This document shows, in pieces, positions 1-11,300 of a stretch of 64,000 nucleotides of DNA; position 1 is the first letter of the stretch, and the number at the start of each line of letters is the position of its first letter. A model generated the notes under the pieces. The model had not been told where the DNA came from. It searched no databases and saw only the letters and a list, made by a program, of their open reading frames with translations. The stretch is from the NCBI GenBank assembly GCA_030549495.1, contig JAUIRK010000173.1, forward strand, positions 1 to 64,000, written 5' to 3'. The position numbers were made by a program, and so were the translations under genes. The stretch comes from Nectonema munidae (taxonomy: Eukaryota > Nematomorpha > Nectonematoida > Nectonematidae).

Positions 1-308
1 CAGTAGAATCTCGTTAACTCGTACCCTGGGTACCTCGGACATTCGCTTAGTCGTACAAATTTCTCATCCCCGTTGGATTTGATAACCTTATTCAAGCAAA
101 ATACTCCGCTTTAGTCGTACCCCTTATAACTCGGACATTCATTAATTCGTACTTTTTCTCGATCTCCTTAGAAAAAAAACTAATGTAACTCCGACTTTTT
201 GAAACCGTATTTGAATTGATTTTAATAAAAAACTAAATCTAATCAAATTTTTTGTTTTTGATTTGTTATGTTATTAGATCACATAAAGTTTTTTTTTTTT
301 TTTTTTTT

Positions 309-501
309 GCGAGCCTCATGGTTGTTAGGGTGTACCTCTCAGCTTAACAGTTGAAGGTCAGGGGTTCGATCCCCAAGGCTCCCAATGCTAAAAAAACAAA
401 TTCACAAAAACTGTGATTAATCATCTTAAATTTGTAAAAGCCTCATGCCAGCTTTCGAAATCCTTGCATTTTACAAGCTGTGTCAAATAAAACAACAACA
501 A
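309..501 (+). mobile_element. tRNA-derived SINE, copy 1, with target-site duplication
   Basis: A tRNA-like head (GAGCCTCATGGTTGTTAGGG...) contains a perfect Pol III B box, GGTTCGATCCC, at about 363-373. A tRNA-unrelated body follows and ends in an (AAC)n tail at about 489-501. The 15-base direct repeat CACATAAAGTTTTTT flanks it at 280-294 and 502-516; the left copy runs on into a poly-T stretch to 308. The SINE therefore inserted into the older Tigger element. A related copy lies at 39403-39566 on the other strand. It is not a functional tRNA gene because the cloverleaf is incomplete and a SINE body follows. Confidence 0.72.
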
Positions 502-542
502 CACATAAAGTTTTTTGATTATCTTAATTATTCAATTTTAAA

Positions 543-1560
543 ATGGCGTCATCAACAGAGAAAAACGAAAAATACAATCTCGTACCATTATTGAAAAATA
601 TAGAATTTTGAAAGAAATCGAAAAAGGCGATAGCTGTACTACAGTTTCTCGTAAACATAGCATACCTAAACAAACTCTTTCTGGTTGGATTAAAGAAAAA
701 TCAAAGATCTATGATGTAGTTGTAAAAAACACATCGTCTACCAAAAAGCTGCAAAATCAGATGATATCGATAAAGCATGTTACCAGTGGCTCATTAGTAC
801 CCGACACAACAATCTGCCTCTGAATGTTGCTAAACTTAAAGACAAAGCCTTATACTTTGGAAAAGAACTTGGTTTAGAACAATTTCAGGCATCAGATGGA
901 TGGCTTGATCGATGGAAAAAACGATACAAGGTTTCATTTAAAGCTATTTCAAGTAACTTATGCTTACATAATATGTATAATAATATAAAGAAAATCGAGA
1001 TGACTGCACCGTGGAAAAAAACGACTGTGCGAACAATATTGTCAAATTACCCCCCTTATGATATATACAATGCAAATGAATTTGGACCATTTCATAGAGC
1101 GTTTCCCCAAAAGAAATTGCATTTGAAAGGAGAAAAATGTAGTGGAGGAAAACACAGTAAGATTAGATTAACTGGTCTTGTTGCTGCAAACGACTGGAAA
1201 AAAGCTTCCTATTTTTGTGATAGGAAAATCAAAGAAGCCTCGTTGTTTTAAACACTTACGAAGATTTCAATTGAGAATCTCAAATCAATTCATCTTTATT
1301 TTCTGCTACCTAATGCAACATCAGCTTTACAACCAATGGATCAAGGAGTGATTAGATCTTTAAAAACGAAATATCGTACTCGAGTCATCAAAAAGATCAT
1401 TGCCGCAATTGATCAAGGAAAGCAAGTAACGCCCATTTCTATCCTTGAAGCAATGAAAATTCTTGTCCTTTCTTGGGTAGACGTTACATCAAGTACAGTT
1501 GTTAACTTTTTCAGAAAATGAGGGTTTTCAGAAACAATTATTTCTGAGGATGATATTGCG
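543..1560 (+). pseudogene. Tigger/pogo transposase, N-terminal and DDE remnants
   Basis: This is a decayed transposase of the CENP-B/Tigger type, read in several frames. About 575-710 encodes the first helix-turn-helix (KEIEKGDSCTTVSRKHSIPK). About 780-960 encodes the second DNA-binding domain (FQASDGWLDRWKKRY). About 1000-1250 is the start of the DDE domain. The first catalytic motif, usually N-A-D-E, reads NANEF, so the metal-binding Asp is replaced. The block holding the second Asp is missing between about 1250 and 1290. The block LQPMDQGVIRSLK with the third Asp follows at about 1325. Frameshifts and deletion make it non-functional. Confidence 0.72.
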
Positions 1561-1569
1561 TTCCTGTCA

Positions 1570-3975
1570 ACACCCCCTCCCCTTCACTAAAAAATTAATT
1601 GTAGAAAATTGGCTGAATCATATCCCTTCAAATTTTGTGACTTTTCCTAAAATCGCTAGCTGCATCTTTTGAAACCATTTTCATGGTAGTTGAATGACCC
1701 TTTCATGTCCAAAACTGTCAATCAAAAATTAAAATTTTTCAGCAAAATTTTGACATTATCTGTACTTAACCTTATAACTTAGGATCTATATTATATAATA
1801 CCCTAAAAATTTATAATTATGTACAGTTTGGAACACATAACACTTTATATATTTAATTTTTTCAATAATCATAGCTACTTTTTAGAAAATGTCAATCAAA
1901 ATTCTGATTGATCAAAAATATATCTAATAAAATATACCTTCAAATTTAACATAAATTATATGTTTTTATACTAAATCGGTCATGCTGTTTTCATTTCTTG
2001 ACTCATTTTTTATATTTAGGATTAAGTGTTAATCCAATTTGCGGTTTACTTCTGGAAATTGTCTCCAAAAACATTCCCTCACATTTTACATGAAATATAT
2101 GTTTTTATACCAAATCAATCATGCTGTTTCCATTTCTAAACTCATTTTTAACATTTAGGATGTGAAAATACTTATAAGTGTTAATCATATTTGCGGTTTA
2201 CTTCTAAAAATTCTCTCCAAAAACATTCATTCAAGTTTTACAGTTAAATATATGTTTTTATATCAAATCAGCCATGCTAGTTTCATTTATGGACTCAATT
2301 TTTGCAGTTTGAATTTGAAAATACCTATAAGTATCAATCAAATTTGCGTTTAGTTCTAAAATTTGTTTCCAAAAATATTGATTCAAATTTTAGATGAAAT
2401 ATATGTTTTTATAGCAAATAGATCATGACTTCATTTCTGAGCACAGTTTTCGCATTTAGAGATTTTACTGCTAGTGTCAATCAAATTTGCGGTTTATGTC
2501 TGAAAACTATATCCAAAAATATTCTCTCTAATTTTACATGAAATATATGTTTTTATACCAATTCGACCATGATAATTTTTATTTCTGAAATCATTTTTTG
2601 CATTTAGAAGTTTTAAATGTCTAAAAGTGTCAATCAAATGTTCGATTTACGTCTAATGTCTAAAGAAATATTTTTGAAATTTAAATAAAATATCTGTTTT
2701 TATGCCAAATGGAAGATGCTGGTTTCATTTTTGGACTCAGTTTTGGCATTTATGGTTTTAAAATATCTGAGAGCTTCAATCAGATTTGCGGTTTACTTCT
2801 AGATACTGTCTTCAAAAATATTTTCAAAAAAATAAAATATCTGTTTTATACCAAATCGACTATGCTTATTTAATTTCTGTACTGGATTTTGGATAATACG
2901 GTTAAAAAATATCTCGAAGTGGCAATTGAATTAGTAATGTATGCCTGAAAATCAGTTCTGTAAAAAAATTTTCAAAAAATGGCTGCATATTAGATATATA
3001 GTGAAAATATACTTTTTTTTTTGTATATTTTGGCTTATAATACTTTCTACAATCATCTTGAGTATGAAATATTTATTAAAAAAAATAAAACGTTTTATAA
3101 AATCTTTTGAAAATTTGTATGAGAGAAGGAACCAAGTTGAAAACTAATTGAAAAGAGAACATGTGATCAAAACAAATAATTAAAAAAAAATATGTATCTT
3201 GACTAAATGGAAGATCTACCATGTTCTAATGAACTAGGAAGTGGTTTAATTATATAATATTAGGTGCTTCAAAAAACATTTTGACTGTGAAAAAAAAGTT
3301 CCTCTTTTACAAATGAAAAATATTTAAATCTATAACTTATCACCTAGGATTACAATTAACATTTAGCTAATATGGGTAGGAAATCTGAAAATTTAGAATA
3401 GGTCAAATTTATCAAAAATGGCACAGATGCCAACATGTGAGAATTTAGTCACTATCAAGATATTTTTAATTTAAATTGAATTTGTTCATCTTTTTCCTTT
3501 TGTATCAAAGAGATAATTTTTTAGATGAAGAACGTGGATAACTTTTTGTAATTGAACAATGAACATCACAAATGATTCATCAGAAAAAAAACCTTTGAAA
3601 TGAGATTGGTTGACAAATATTCAGGCCTAATAATAAAATACACGATACTGATAAAAAAGTCTAAGATAATCCAGAAGATTCTTTAATCAAAATGCTTTGA
3701 CAGAGGAAAAAGGTAATTTTATCATTATAAAAAAATTTTCGAACACACATTGAAGAACATAAATTTCTAATGAAAAAAGAGCTACCAAAAAAGGATCATC
3801 ATGGAATGAATAGCAAAATTACATACTGTAAATTATAATATGACATAGAGACTACAAACCGAAAACGAATTTGTAGCCAAAAAGATGGAGGTCCTATCGA
3901 ATTACATAAGTTACTGTAGAAAGAAATATTTTGAGTGAATTAAACACCGAAAGTTGGTTTATTAAATAAATTAAG
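1570..3975 (+). repeat. Satellite-bearing repeat element, copy A
   Basis: Unrecognised AT-rich repeat inserted in the Tigger gene. Its first part is a tandem array (about 1975-2900); the rest is unique sequence that reappears inverted at 6690-8160. Matching landmarks are the AACTAGGAAGT block (near 3233), the GATGGAGGTC block (near 3884) and the TTGGTTTATTAAATAAATT block (near 3953). No coding region is recognised. A 7-bp GC stem (5960-5966 with 5978-5984) lies at the far right of the whole insertion and might mark an end. A Helitron/Helentron-like origin is possible because such elements often carry central repeats of about 150 bp, but no diagnostic ends were found. Confidence 0.5.
1975..2900 (+). 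repeat. Tandem repeat of about 150 bp (first family)
   Basis: The phrase GCGGTTTACTTCT recurs at 2041, 2193, about 2346, 2489, about 2642 and 2788, so the period is 143-153 bp. Each unit also carries ATATATGTTTTTAT and a CATTTCTGGACTCA-like phrase. Units have diverged visibly from each other. A single unit of this family occurs inverted near 7900-8090. Confidence 0.65.
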
Positions 3976-4039
3976 AAAATAATTACCAGAGAAATACTGC
4001 AAGTAGAAGTTATTTTTATGTTTATATATTTGATATTGA

Positions 4040-5900
4040 TTTACAGGTTTAATCGATTTTTTGACATGTTTTATTGATTTTATAAAAAATGACATCACCA
4101 TTAAATTCTAAATACTTGAAATGTATAAAAAAAATTTTATAAGAATAAAAATTTTAATTTTGACATGGGCTATCATATTTAAATTATTTTGTCAGGTTTG
4201 ACTTCAAAAAACGGTGCCTGATCATTCTTTTTGGGTAAATCAATTTTTTGACAGTTTTGATTGATTTTCATAAAAAAAATGAATATCATGACTGAATTAC
4301 ACATGCTTAAAAATTGGTATATATGTGTAAAAAACTTTATATTATTACTTAGATAAAAAGTTTCTTTTTAAGATGAGCTGTCATATATAAATCAATGCTT
4401 TGATAACTTTAATTGCTTTTTATAAAAAAATGAATATCACCGCTGAATTCAGCATGCTTGAAAATGGGTATATATGTGTAAAAAACATTATATAATTATT
4501 TAGACAAAAAGCTTCTTTTCGAGATGAGCTGTCACATTTGGATCAATTTTCATAAAAAATGAATATCACCACTGAATTCAGCATATTTGAAAATGGGTAT
4601 ACATGTGTAAAAAACTTTATATAATTATTTAGATAAAAAGTTTCTTTTTGAGATGAGCTGTCACATTTAGATCAATTTTTTGACATGTTTGATAAAAAAT
4701 GAATTCACCACTGAATTCAGCATATTTGAAAATAGGTATACATGTGTAAAAAACTTTATATACTTATTTAGGTAAATAGTTCCTTTTTGAGATGATCTGT
4801 CACATTTAGATCAATTTTTTGACAAGTTTGATTGATTTTCATAAAAAATGAATATCCCCACTGAATTCAGCATATTTGAAAATGGGTATACATGTGTAAA
4901 AAACTTTATATAATTATTTAGATAAAAAGTTCCTTTTTGAGAGGAGCTGTCACATTTAGATCAATTTTTTGACAAGTTTGATTGATTTTCATAAAAAATG
5001 AATATCACCACTGAATTCAGCATATTTGAAAATGGGTATACATGTGTAAAAAACTTTATATAATTATTTAAATAAAAAGTTCCTTTTTGAGATGAGCTGT
5101 CAAATATAAATCAATTTTTTGACAGATTTGATTGATTTTGATAAAAAATGAATATCACCACTGAATTCAGCATATTTGAAAATGGGTATAAATGTGTAAA
5201 AAACTTTATATAATTATTTAGATAAAAAGTTTCTTTTTGAGATGAGCTGTCACATTTAGATCAATTTTTTGACATGTTTGATAAAAAATGAATTCATCAA
5301 TGAATTCAGCATATTTGAAAATAGGTATACATGTGTAAAAAACTTTATATACTTATTTAGGTAAATAGTTCCTTTTTGAAATGATCTGTCACATTTAGAT
5401 CAATTTTTTGACAAGTTTGATTGATTTTCATAAAAAATGAATATCCCCACTGAATTCAGCATATTTGAAAATGGGTATACATGTGTAAAAAACTTTATAT
5501 AATTATTTAGATAAAAAGTTCCTTTTTGAGATGAGCTGTCACATTTAGATCAATTTTTTGACAAGTTTGATTGATTTTCATAAAAAATGAATATCACCAC
5601 TGAATTCAGCATATTTGAAAATGGGTATACATGTGTAAAAAACTTTATATAATTATTTAGATAAAAAGTTCTTTTTTGAGATGAGCTGTCACATTTAGAT
5701 CAATTTTTTGACAAGTTTGATTGATTTTCATAAAAAATGAATATCACCACTGAATTCAGCATATTTGAAAATGGGTATACATGTGTAAAAAACTTTATAT
5801 AATTATTTAAATAAAAAGTTCCTTTTTGAGATGAGCTGTCAAATATAAATCAATTTTTTGACAGATTTGATTGATTTTGATAAAAAAAAAATGGACATCA
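4040..5900 (+). repeat. 150-bp satellite array with a 589-bp higher-order block
   Basis: A GAATATCACCACTGAATTCA-like phrase starts units at 4281, 4432, 4561, 4701, 4850, 5000, 5150, 5290, 5439, 5589 and 5739. From 4561 the spacings are 140, 149, 150 and 150, and this order repeats exactly from 5150, so a four-unit block of 589 bp has been duplicated. Units within the block are distinguishable (the 140-bp unit begins GAATTCA, the next has AATATCCCC). No coding potential is seen. Confidence 0.8.
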
Positions 5901-6005
5901 CCACTGAATTTAGCATAGTTGAAATATATATAAAAACTTGTTAATATCTGAAAAAAAGGGGGTGGGCACTTTACGCCCCCACCCAGCACTTGAGCGGACA
6001 AATTT

Positions 6006-6270
6006 TGCCCAGCACTAATAGGGTTAAGCAACGGGATAAGAATGTTGACCGGAGCTTTTGAAGTCAAAGATTATTTGTCAGTAGATGATGATGTTGCAGG
6101 AACAGCACAAGCGTTAACCGAGGCAGAAATACTTGAAGAGATCCGAGGTGATGCGATGGATGTGGAAAATGTTGAAAGCACGGCTAAAGATGAAGTCCCT
6201 GTTAAACCTTCAAATGAAGAAGTGTGACAAGCTATTGAAGCCCTTTTTTACAGAAAGTAACAATAACGGA
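6006..6270 (+). pseudogene. Tigger transposase, C-terminal remnant
   Basis: An acidic reading frame at 6042-6227 contains YLSVDDDVAGTAQALTEAEI and ends near an F-Y-R-K phrase. Acidic tails after the DDE domain are normal in Tigger/CENP-B-like transposases. Its place between the satellite insertion and the right inverted terminal repeat supports reading it as the separated 3' part of the gene at 543-1560. On sequence alone, without that context, it would be hard to assign. Confidence 0.5.
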
Positions 6271-6689
6271 TTTTATTAAAAATCTCAAAAATTAATAAAA
6301 AAGCTCTAAAATCAATAAAATATCTTTAAAATCAATATAATTTATTGAATACAAATATTAATACATTTTTAAAAATTAAAAAGTCGTACTTGTGAAAAAA
6401 GTTCGAGTTATTGATACTTCAGATATCTCGGACATTAGCTAAGTCGGACGAATTTCATGCCCCCCGTAAAGATCCGAGTTATCGGGATTCTACTGTATTC
6501 TTCATCAGACAAAGATGATTCATAACGTTTTGGGAATCAGTAAAAAAATCAAGATGACTCATGTATGAGAATAGAAAAGAGTGTTGTAGAAGCAAGTTGC
6601 ATGAACACAAATAAAGATGATTACGACTCAAAGGTTGACCGGATGGGTCAAGAGAGGTAGGAAACTTGTAAAAAACTATTTAATAGCTA

Positions 6690-8160
6690 TAAACTTGTAA
6701 AATTTATTTAATAAACCAATTTTAGGTGTTTAACTAAAAATATTTCATGTCAGTAAATTATGTATCTCGATATAACCTCCATCGTTTTGGCTGCAAAATC
6801 GTTATCCGCTGGTAGTCTCAACGTCATTTCTTCTATACTTTATGGAGTATGGAATTTTACTATTCATCCTATCATGATCTTTTCTTGGTAGCTCTTTTTA
6901 CATTATAAATTTCTGCAATTTGTGTTGGAAAAATTTTTTTTAAGGATTTATTTTGAACAGATTTTTTTCGCCTCAAAGCATTCTTAGGCTTTTTTATTAC
7001 CAGGTGATATGAAAAGATATTCATTCTGAATATTTGCCAATCAATCCCAGTTCAAAAGTGATAATATAAAACTAGTTACTTCCTAGTTCATTGGAACATG
7101 GTAGGGGATCATACATAAATGACATGCCCTGTAAAAGGGAGGGGGAGAAAAACTAAAAATTTTGGGGAATGTCATTTGTGTATGATCCCAAGATATTCCA
7201 TATAGTTAAGATACATATTTCATTTTTAAATTATTTCTTATGATCACACGTTCTCTTTTCAATTTGTTTCAGATTGCTTCCTTCTTTCATAATAATCTTT
7301 AAAAAATTTTATTGTGCGTTGTTTAGTGTGACTAAATTGTGCCGAGTTCACCAAATTACATTCTTTTAAGATCATTTAAAAAAAGTAGAACAACTAATAA
7401 TCTACGACGAATGGACTCATTATTTACAGGGTGTTCAAAACAAAGAAATAAATCATGAAAAAATATTTTCGCATATTAATCAACAAAAAAATTATTAGTT
7501 ATTTTATCAGCGTGTCTTTTTACCCAAATTCAAAATTTTTCAGTTACTCATTTACAATTAAAAAAACACCTAAAAAAGAAGTTTTTAAGTGTATTCGAGT
7601 TAAAAGACGCGCCAGTTTTTTATCATAAAATTTTATCTAATGGAAAGGGGTCATATAAATTTAAGATATCATTTTATTCTCAAACTATTTCGACTTAAAA
7701 ATCAAAAGAATAACACATTTGAAAAATCATTAAAGTTATCTACCAAATTTTAAACAACTAATTTCAAAAACTTAATATTTATATTAATATTAAACTTAAA
7801 ATTATGATCAAATTGAAGGTTAATATTAGTATTAAAAAAATGTTTTAAAACGAGATTTGAAAAATTCAAGAAAATATTATTAAAAATGAAATTATGACCG
7901 TAAGCCGCATAAAAAAGTAATACTGGAAAAGGTAAATACAGGCAGATATTTTAAAACTCTAAATGCAAAAACTGAGTCCAGAAATGAAACCATCATGATC
8001 GATTTAGTATAAAAATATATATTTTATGTAAAAATTTTAGAAGTAAACCGCAAATTAGATTAACACTGATAAGTATTAAAGTGACGAAATTTGAAGGGGG
8101 TTCTACCAATTTTTTATTGAGTGGAATACGGTTGAAAAATATCTAAAAACGTCATAAATT
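6690..8160 (-). repeat. Satellite-bearing repeat element, copy B (inverted)
   Basis: Read on the minus strand this matches about 1570-3975 in order: one GCGGTTTACTTCT-type unit (7900-8090), the AACTAGGAAGT block (near 7080), the GATGGAGGT block (near 6780) and TTGGTTTATTAAATAAATT (near 6705). It lacks the multi-unit array of copy A and carries a short foldback insertion at 7104-7189. Its lower end comes close to, but is outside, the Tigger right end at 6495. No genes seen. Confidence 0.55.
7104..7189. mobile_element. Small foldback (MITE-like) insertion
   Basis: The ends GGGATCATACATAAATGACAT and, on the other strand, GGGATCATACACAAATGACAT are near-perfect inverted repeats around a purine-rich core. 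The matching place in copy A (near 3213) lacks the segment and reads straight through, so this is an insertion of about 86 bp. The transposon superfamily cannot be told from the ends alone. Confidence 0.5.
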
Positions 8161-8202
8161 TTATTTAAAGAAAATTCTTGGACTTTATTTGTAAAAATTT
8201 CT

Positions 8203-8329
8203 TCATGCCGATGACTTAACTGCTAAACGTTTGTCTCTTTCCTCAGCCACTGTGAGTCTAAGACCTTTGTCCTTTAGAAGAGTAACCAATGAGTGATCGC
8301 CTTTTCCGATAATGAATACATTGCTTAAT
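8203..8329 (-). CDS. RpS4: RpS4 exon 6 (last)
   Basis: Starts after acceptor TTCTTTCAG, separated from the previous exon by a 52-base intron. It encodes [10 protein letters not shown] and [19 protein letters not shown], then TGA. Confidence 0.95.
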
Positions 8330-11300
8330 CTGAAAGAAAAAATGTAAGAAAGGAAAAAATTATTATCATAGTACAAATTACCTGGTTGCAAAAGAATGTG
8401 AGGCCTTATCTTTAACATGAACAATATCAAATGAACCCGGATGCTTTTCTCTATGAGTAATGATTCCAACTCGACCAACATTATGACCACCTGTTATCAT
8501 ACATAAATTACCTTAAAATAAAGAATGAATATAAAGAAACAAAATTTCAGATAAATAATAAAAATTGAATCTGTTTACATTCCATACGTATAGATGTCTT
8601 AAAAATTTACATTGTTTGGGTTATAGATTTATGCATATATATTACCTCAATTTTTAATGCAATCTTACTTTTAAAAAACATGTTAAAAACATCAGTTCTT
8701 TGTAATCATGTTACCTTTTGACAAATAACAGCGATTCTTCAGTTAGTATTGGTACAGCTATAAAAATATATATTTCTTGTATTCATATATATGAGTGTCT
8801 AGCTATTTTTTTTATCTCAGACGTGTAAATAGGAAAGTTTGTCAAGGATGTCAAAAAAAAGTATATGTAAATGTATGTATGTACGATTGGGCTAATTCTA
8901 AACCTAACACTAATTATAATTATAAACTAATCCTAACCCCGACAATATGTTTCCAAAATTTTACACAGTAATGCCCATTTAGAAATTGGATGTCAATTAT
9001 CATGCAAATTGAGGAACAAATTTGGAAAGACAAAAACAGTGGTAGAGTGTAAGATAACTTAACATTTGAATAAGAACAAAGATAAAGAGAAATAAGAAAT
9101 ACAATTCTATAATAATTTCTCTTTCGCGATAAGGAAAATTAATTTTAAAAATGTCAAATTCTGGTATTCAACAAAAAGATAATGAGGGAAAAATTCAAGT
9201 TTGATTTCTGCATACAACAAAATTAAATAAGTCCATTTGGAAATATAGTTGAAATAGGATATAATTAAAAATAAAGGCTATCAAATTGAAAGATTCATTA
9301 CATATTTTTGTGCGGGGTGCCAAAATGAATCTCAGAATAATTTCATCCGAAACTCAAATGATTTTCTTTGTTGCATCAGCCCGGTGCCAGACTATAGAAA
9401 CTGTCCTGCGCAAAGTAGGGTTTTTAGCCATTTTATATATACTTGAGTAATAAGAAAAGCTTTAAAAAAATAATACGTATTTTAGAATTTTTTTATTTAT
9501 TTATGATTTAAATTACTTTTAGTCATATTTAAAACTTCTAAATTCATAGTTTTCTTTTATATATTTTCATATCATATTTCATATTTTCGAAACTTTTTAA
9601 GAAATTATATTTTTTTTCTAATTAAAATTTATATATTTTTTTTTTTTATTTTTTTTTTTTGCTAAAGTAACAGCATTTTTTCACCTTTTTCAAAAGAAAC
9701 ATCGAAGTATACAGAAGAACGGTCTTGCAAATATCTACAAAAATAATGAAAATATGACCTTAATTATAAGAAAGTTATTTGCCTTTGCATTTTTACATCA
9801 AAAAGAAATTTGCAATGCATTTTCATATTTGACAAGTATTTGAAAAACGTTTGTGTTGGGAAGAACAATCGTTACAAAGCGAAGACGATGACTTCAGAAG
9901 TGTTAGTCACCAAGATTTCCTTAAGCTCTATGGAGTAGTCATTATATAGAGACAAGCTGCTAAACTATTTAATTGCGCCACTCCTTCGATGTAAATATTA
10001 ATTTTTTTGTTATTGCGATTTACAAATTTTACAGGAAAATTCAAATTATTTAGAAAACAAGAGTTCCAAAGTTCTCGGGTTCGATTCAGGATGTACCCGA
10101 AATAGAATTTCATGTTTTTTAATCTGATGCCATCCGACTGACGTTAGGAAGGGCATGCCACGAAAATCCGCCTTATTTCTTTCGAAAGGAAAAAATGATG
10201 TTTACAATTACAAAAATTTAGTAAGAGATCCATATGAAGGTGTGAGGATTGCTTAGCAGCAAGTTGCTTAATTTTGGATCTAATTTGAGGTCTGAACACA
10301 AAGAAACTCTGTTGTTTATAATTAAAACGTGTAAACAACTAATTAACTAGTGAATAAAGTAACTAACCTTGGATTTGTCACACCTTTAAAAACCCTCAAC
10401 AATTATTTGTAAAAAATAAATAATCCTACTAATTAGGCTGGTTATCTGTGCATATCTAGTACAAGCTATATTATACCAAATATTTTCTTTAGAATTTTTT
10501 TTTTGTTTTATATACAAGAAATTAGGTTGTGTTTGTGGTTTTTTACTTTAAGAAAAATAGTTTTTGGATATAAATGCCAACCTTTAAAAAAGCACAACTT
10601 TGAAACAATTAGTCATCTTCTCTTGATTAAATTTTGAAAGTTTTCATAAGATACAAATTGAATGAAATAGTGTTACCTGTATCAAATTTGACAAAATCGA
10701 TTATTTTGCCTGTGGCAATATCAACTTTAACAGTATCATTAGCTTTAACATGTGGATGTGGATAACGAATTGTGCGTCCATCATGAGTAACGAGAAAAGG
10801 AATTCCCTTCACGCCAATACGAACCTTTTTGACGCGACACAATTTAAACTAAAAAATTATTTAATGAAATTAGAGAAAAGAAAGAAATCATCAAAATGAT
10901 TTATAACACCAATTTTAATCATTTAGAATTAGCATGATAATTCAGTAAGTAAACATATGTTCCGTTAAAACGCCGTATCTTTTGATTAAATGCCACCAGG
11001 CTAATAAACTTAGGGAAAATTCTTTAGCCCTTTCGTGACCAGAAAAACCCGACGATATTTATTAAAAAGCAGAAGATTCATAAACAAAACTATTTGAAAA
11101 AGCAGACAAAGGTAAAATTGTTTATCTATCATATATGATACACTTCTCACGAAAGGAATATATTACTATATGTTAGAAAGTTGAATTTCCTATAAAATCA
11201 GTAATGGACAGATAAATCTCGTCAAATCAGGTTATTGAAAGAAAGAATAAAATACTTTGGCTTCTTGTGGATTTATTCTGTGCACAGCAAATCTTCCTTT

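Larger units (their letters stand above)
1..6495 (+). mobile_element. Tigger/pogo-type DNA transposon, interrupted by insertions
   Basis: The first 21 bases (CAGTAGAATCTCGTTAACTCG) match, with two differences, the reverse complement of 6475-6495, and a TA follows at 6496-6497, as expected for TA-inserting Tc1/mariner-pogo elements. The left TA lies outside the window. A subterminal motif (CTCGGACATT...TCG) occurs near 33 and 132 and again near 6426, and may be a transposase binding site. Between the ends lie a broken transposase (543-1560 and 6006-6270), a SINE at 309-501 and roughly 4.4 kb of satellite-bearing DNA (about 1570-6005) that splits the gene. Without these insertions the element would be about 2 kb, normal for Tigger. 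Confidence 0.75.

Noticed and set aside
306..380. Functional tRNA gene
   Set aside because: There is a good B box but no complete cloverleaf; a SINE body, tail and target duplication follow.
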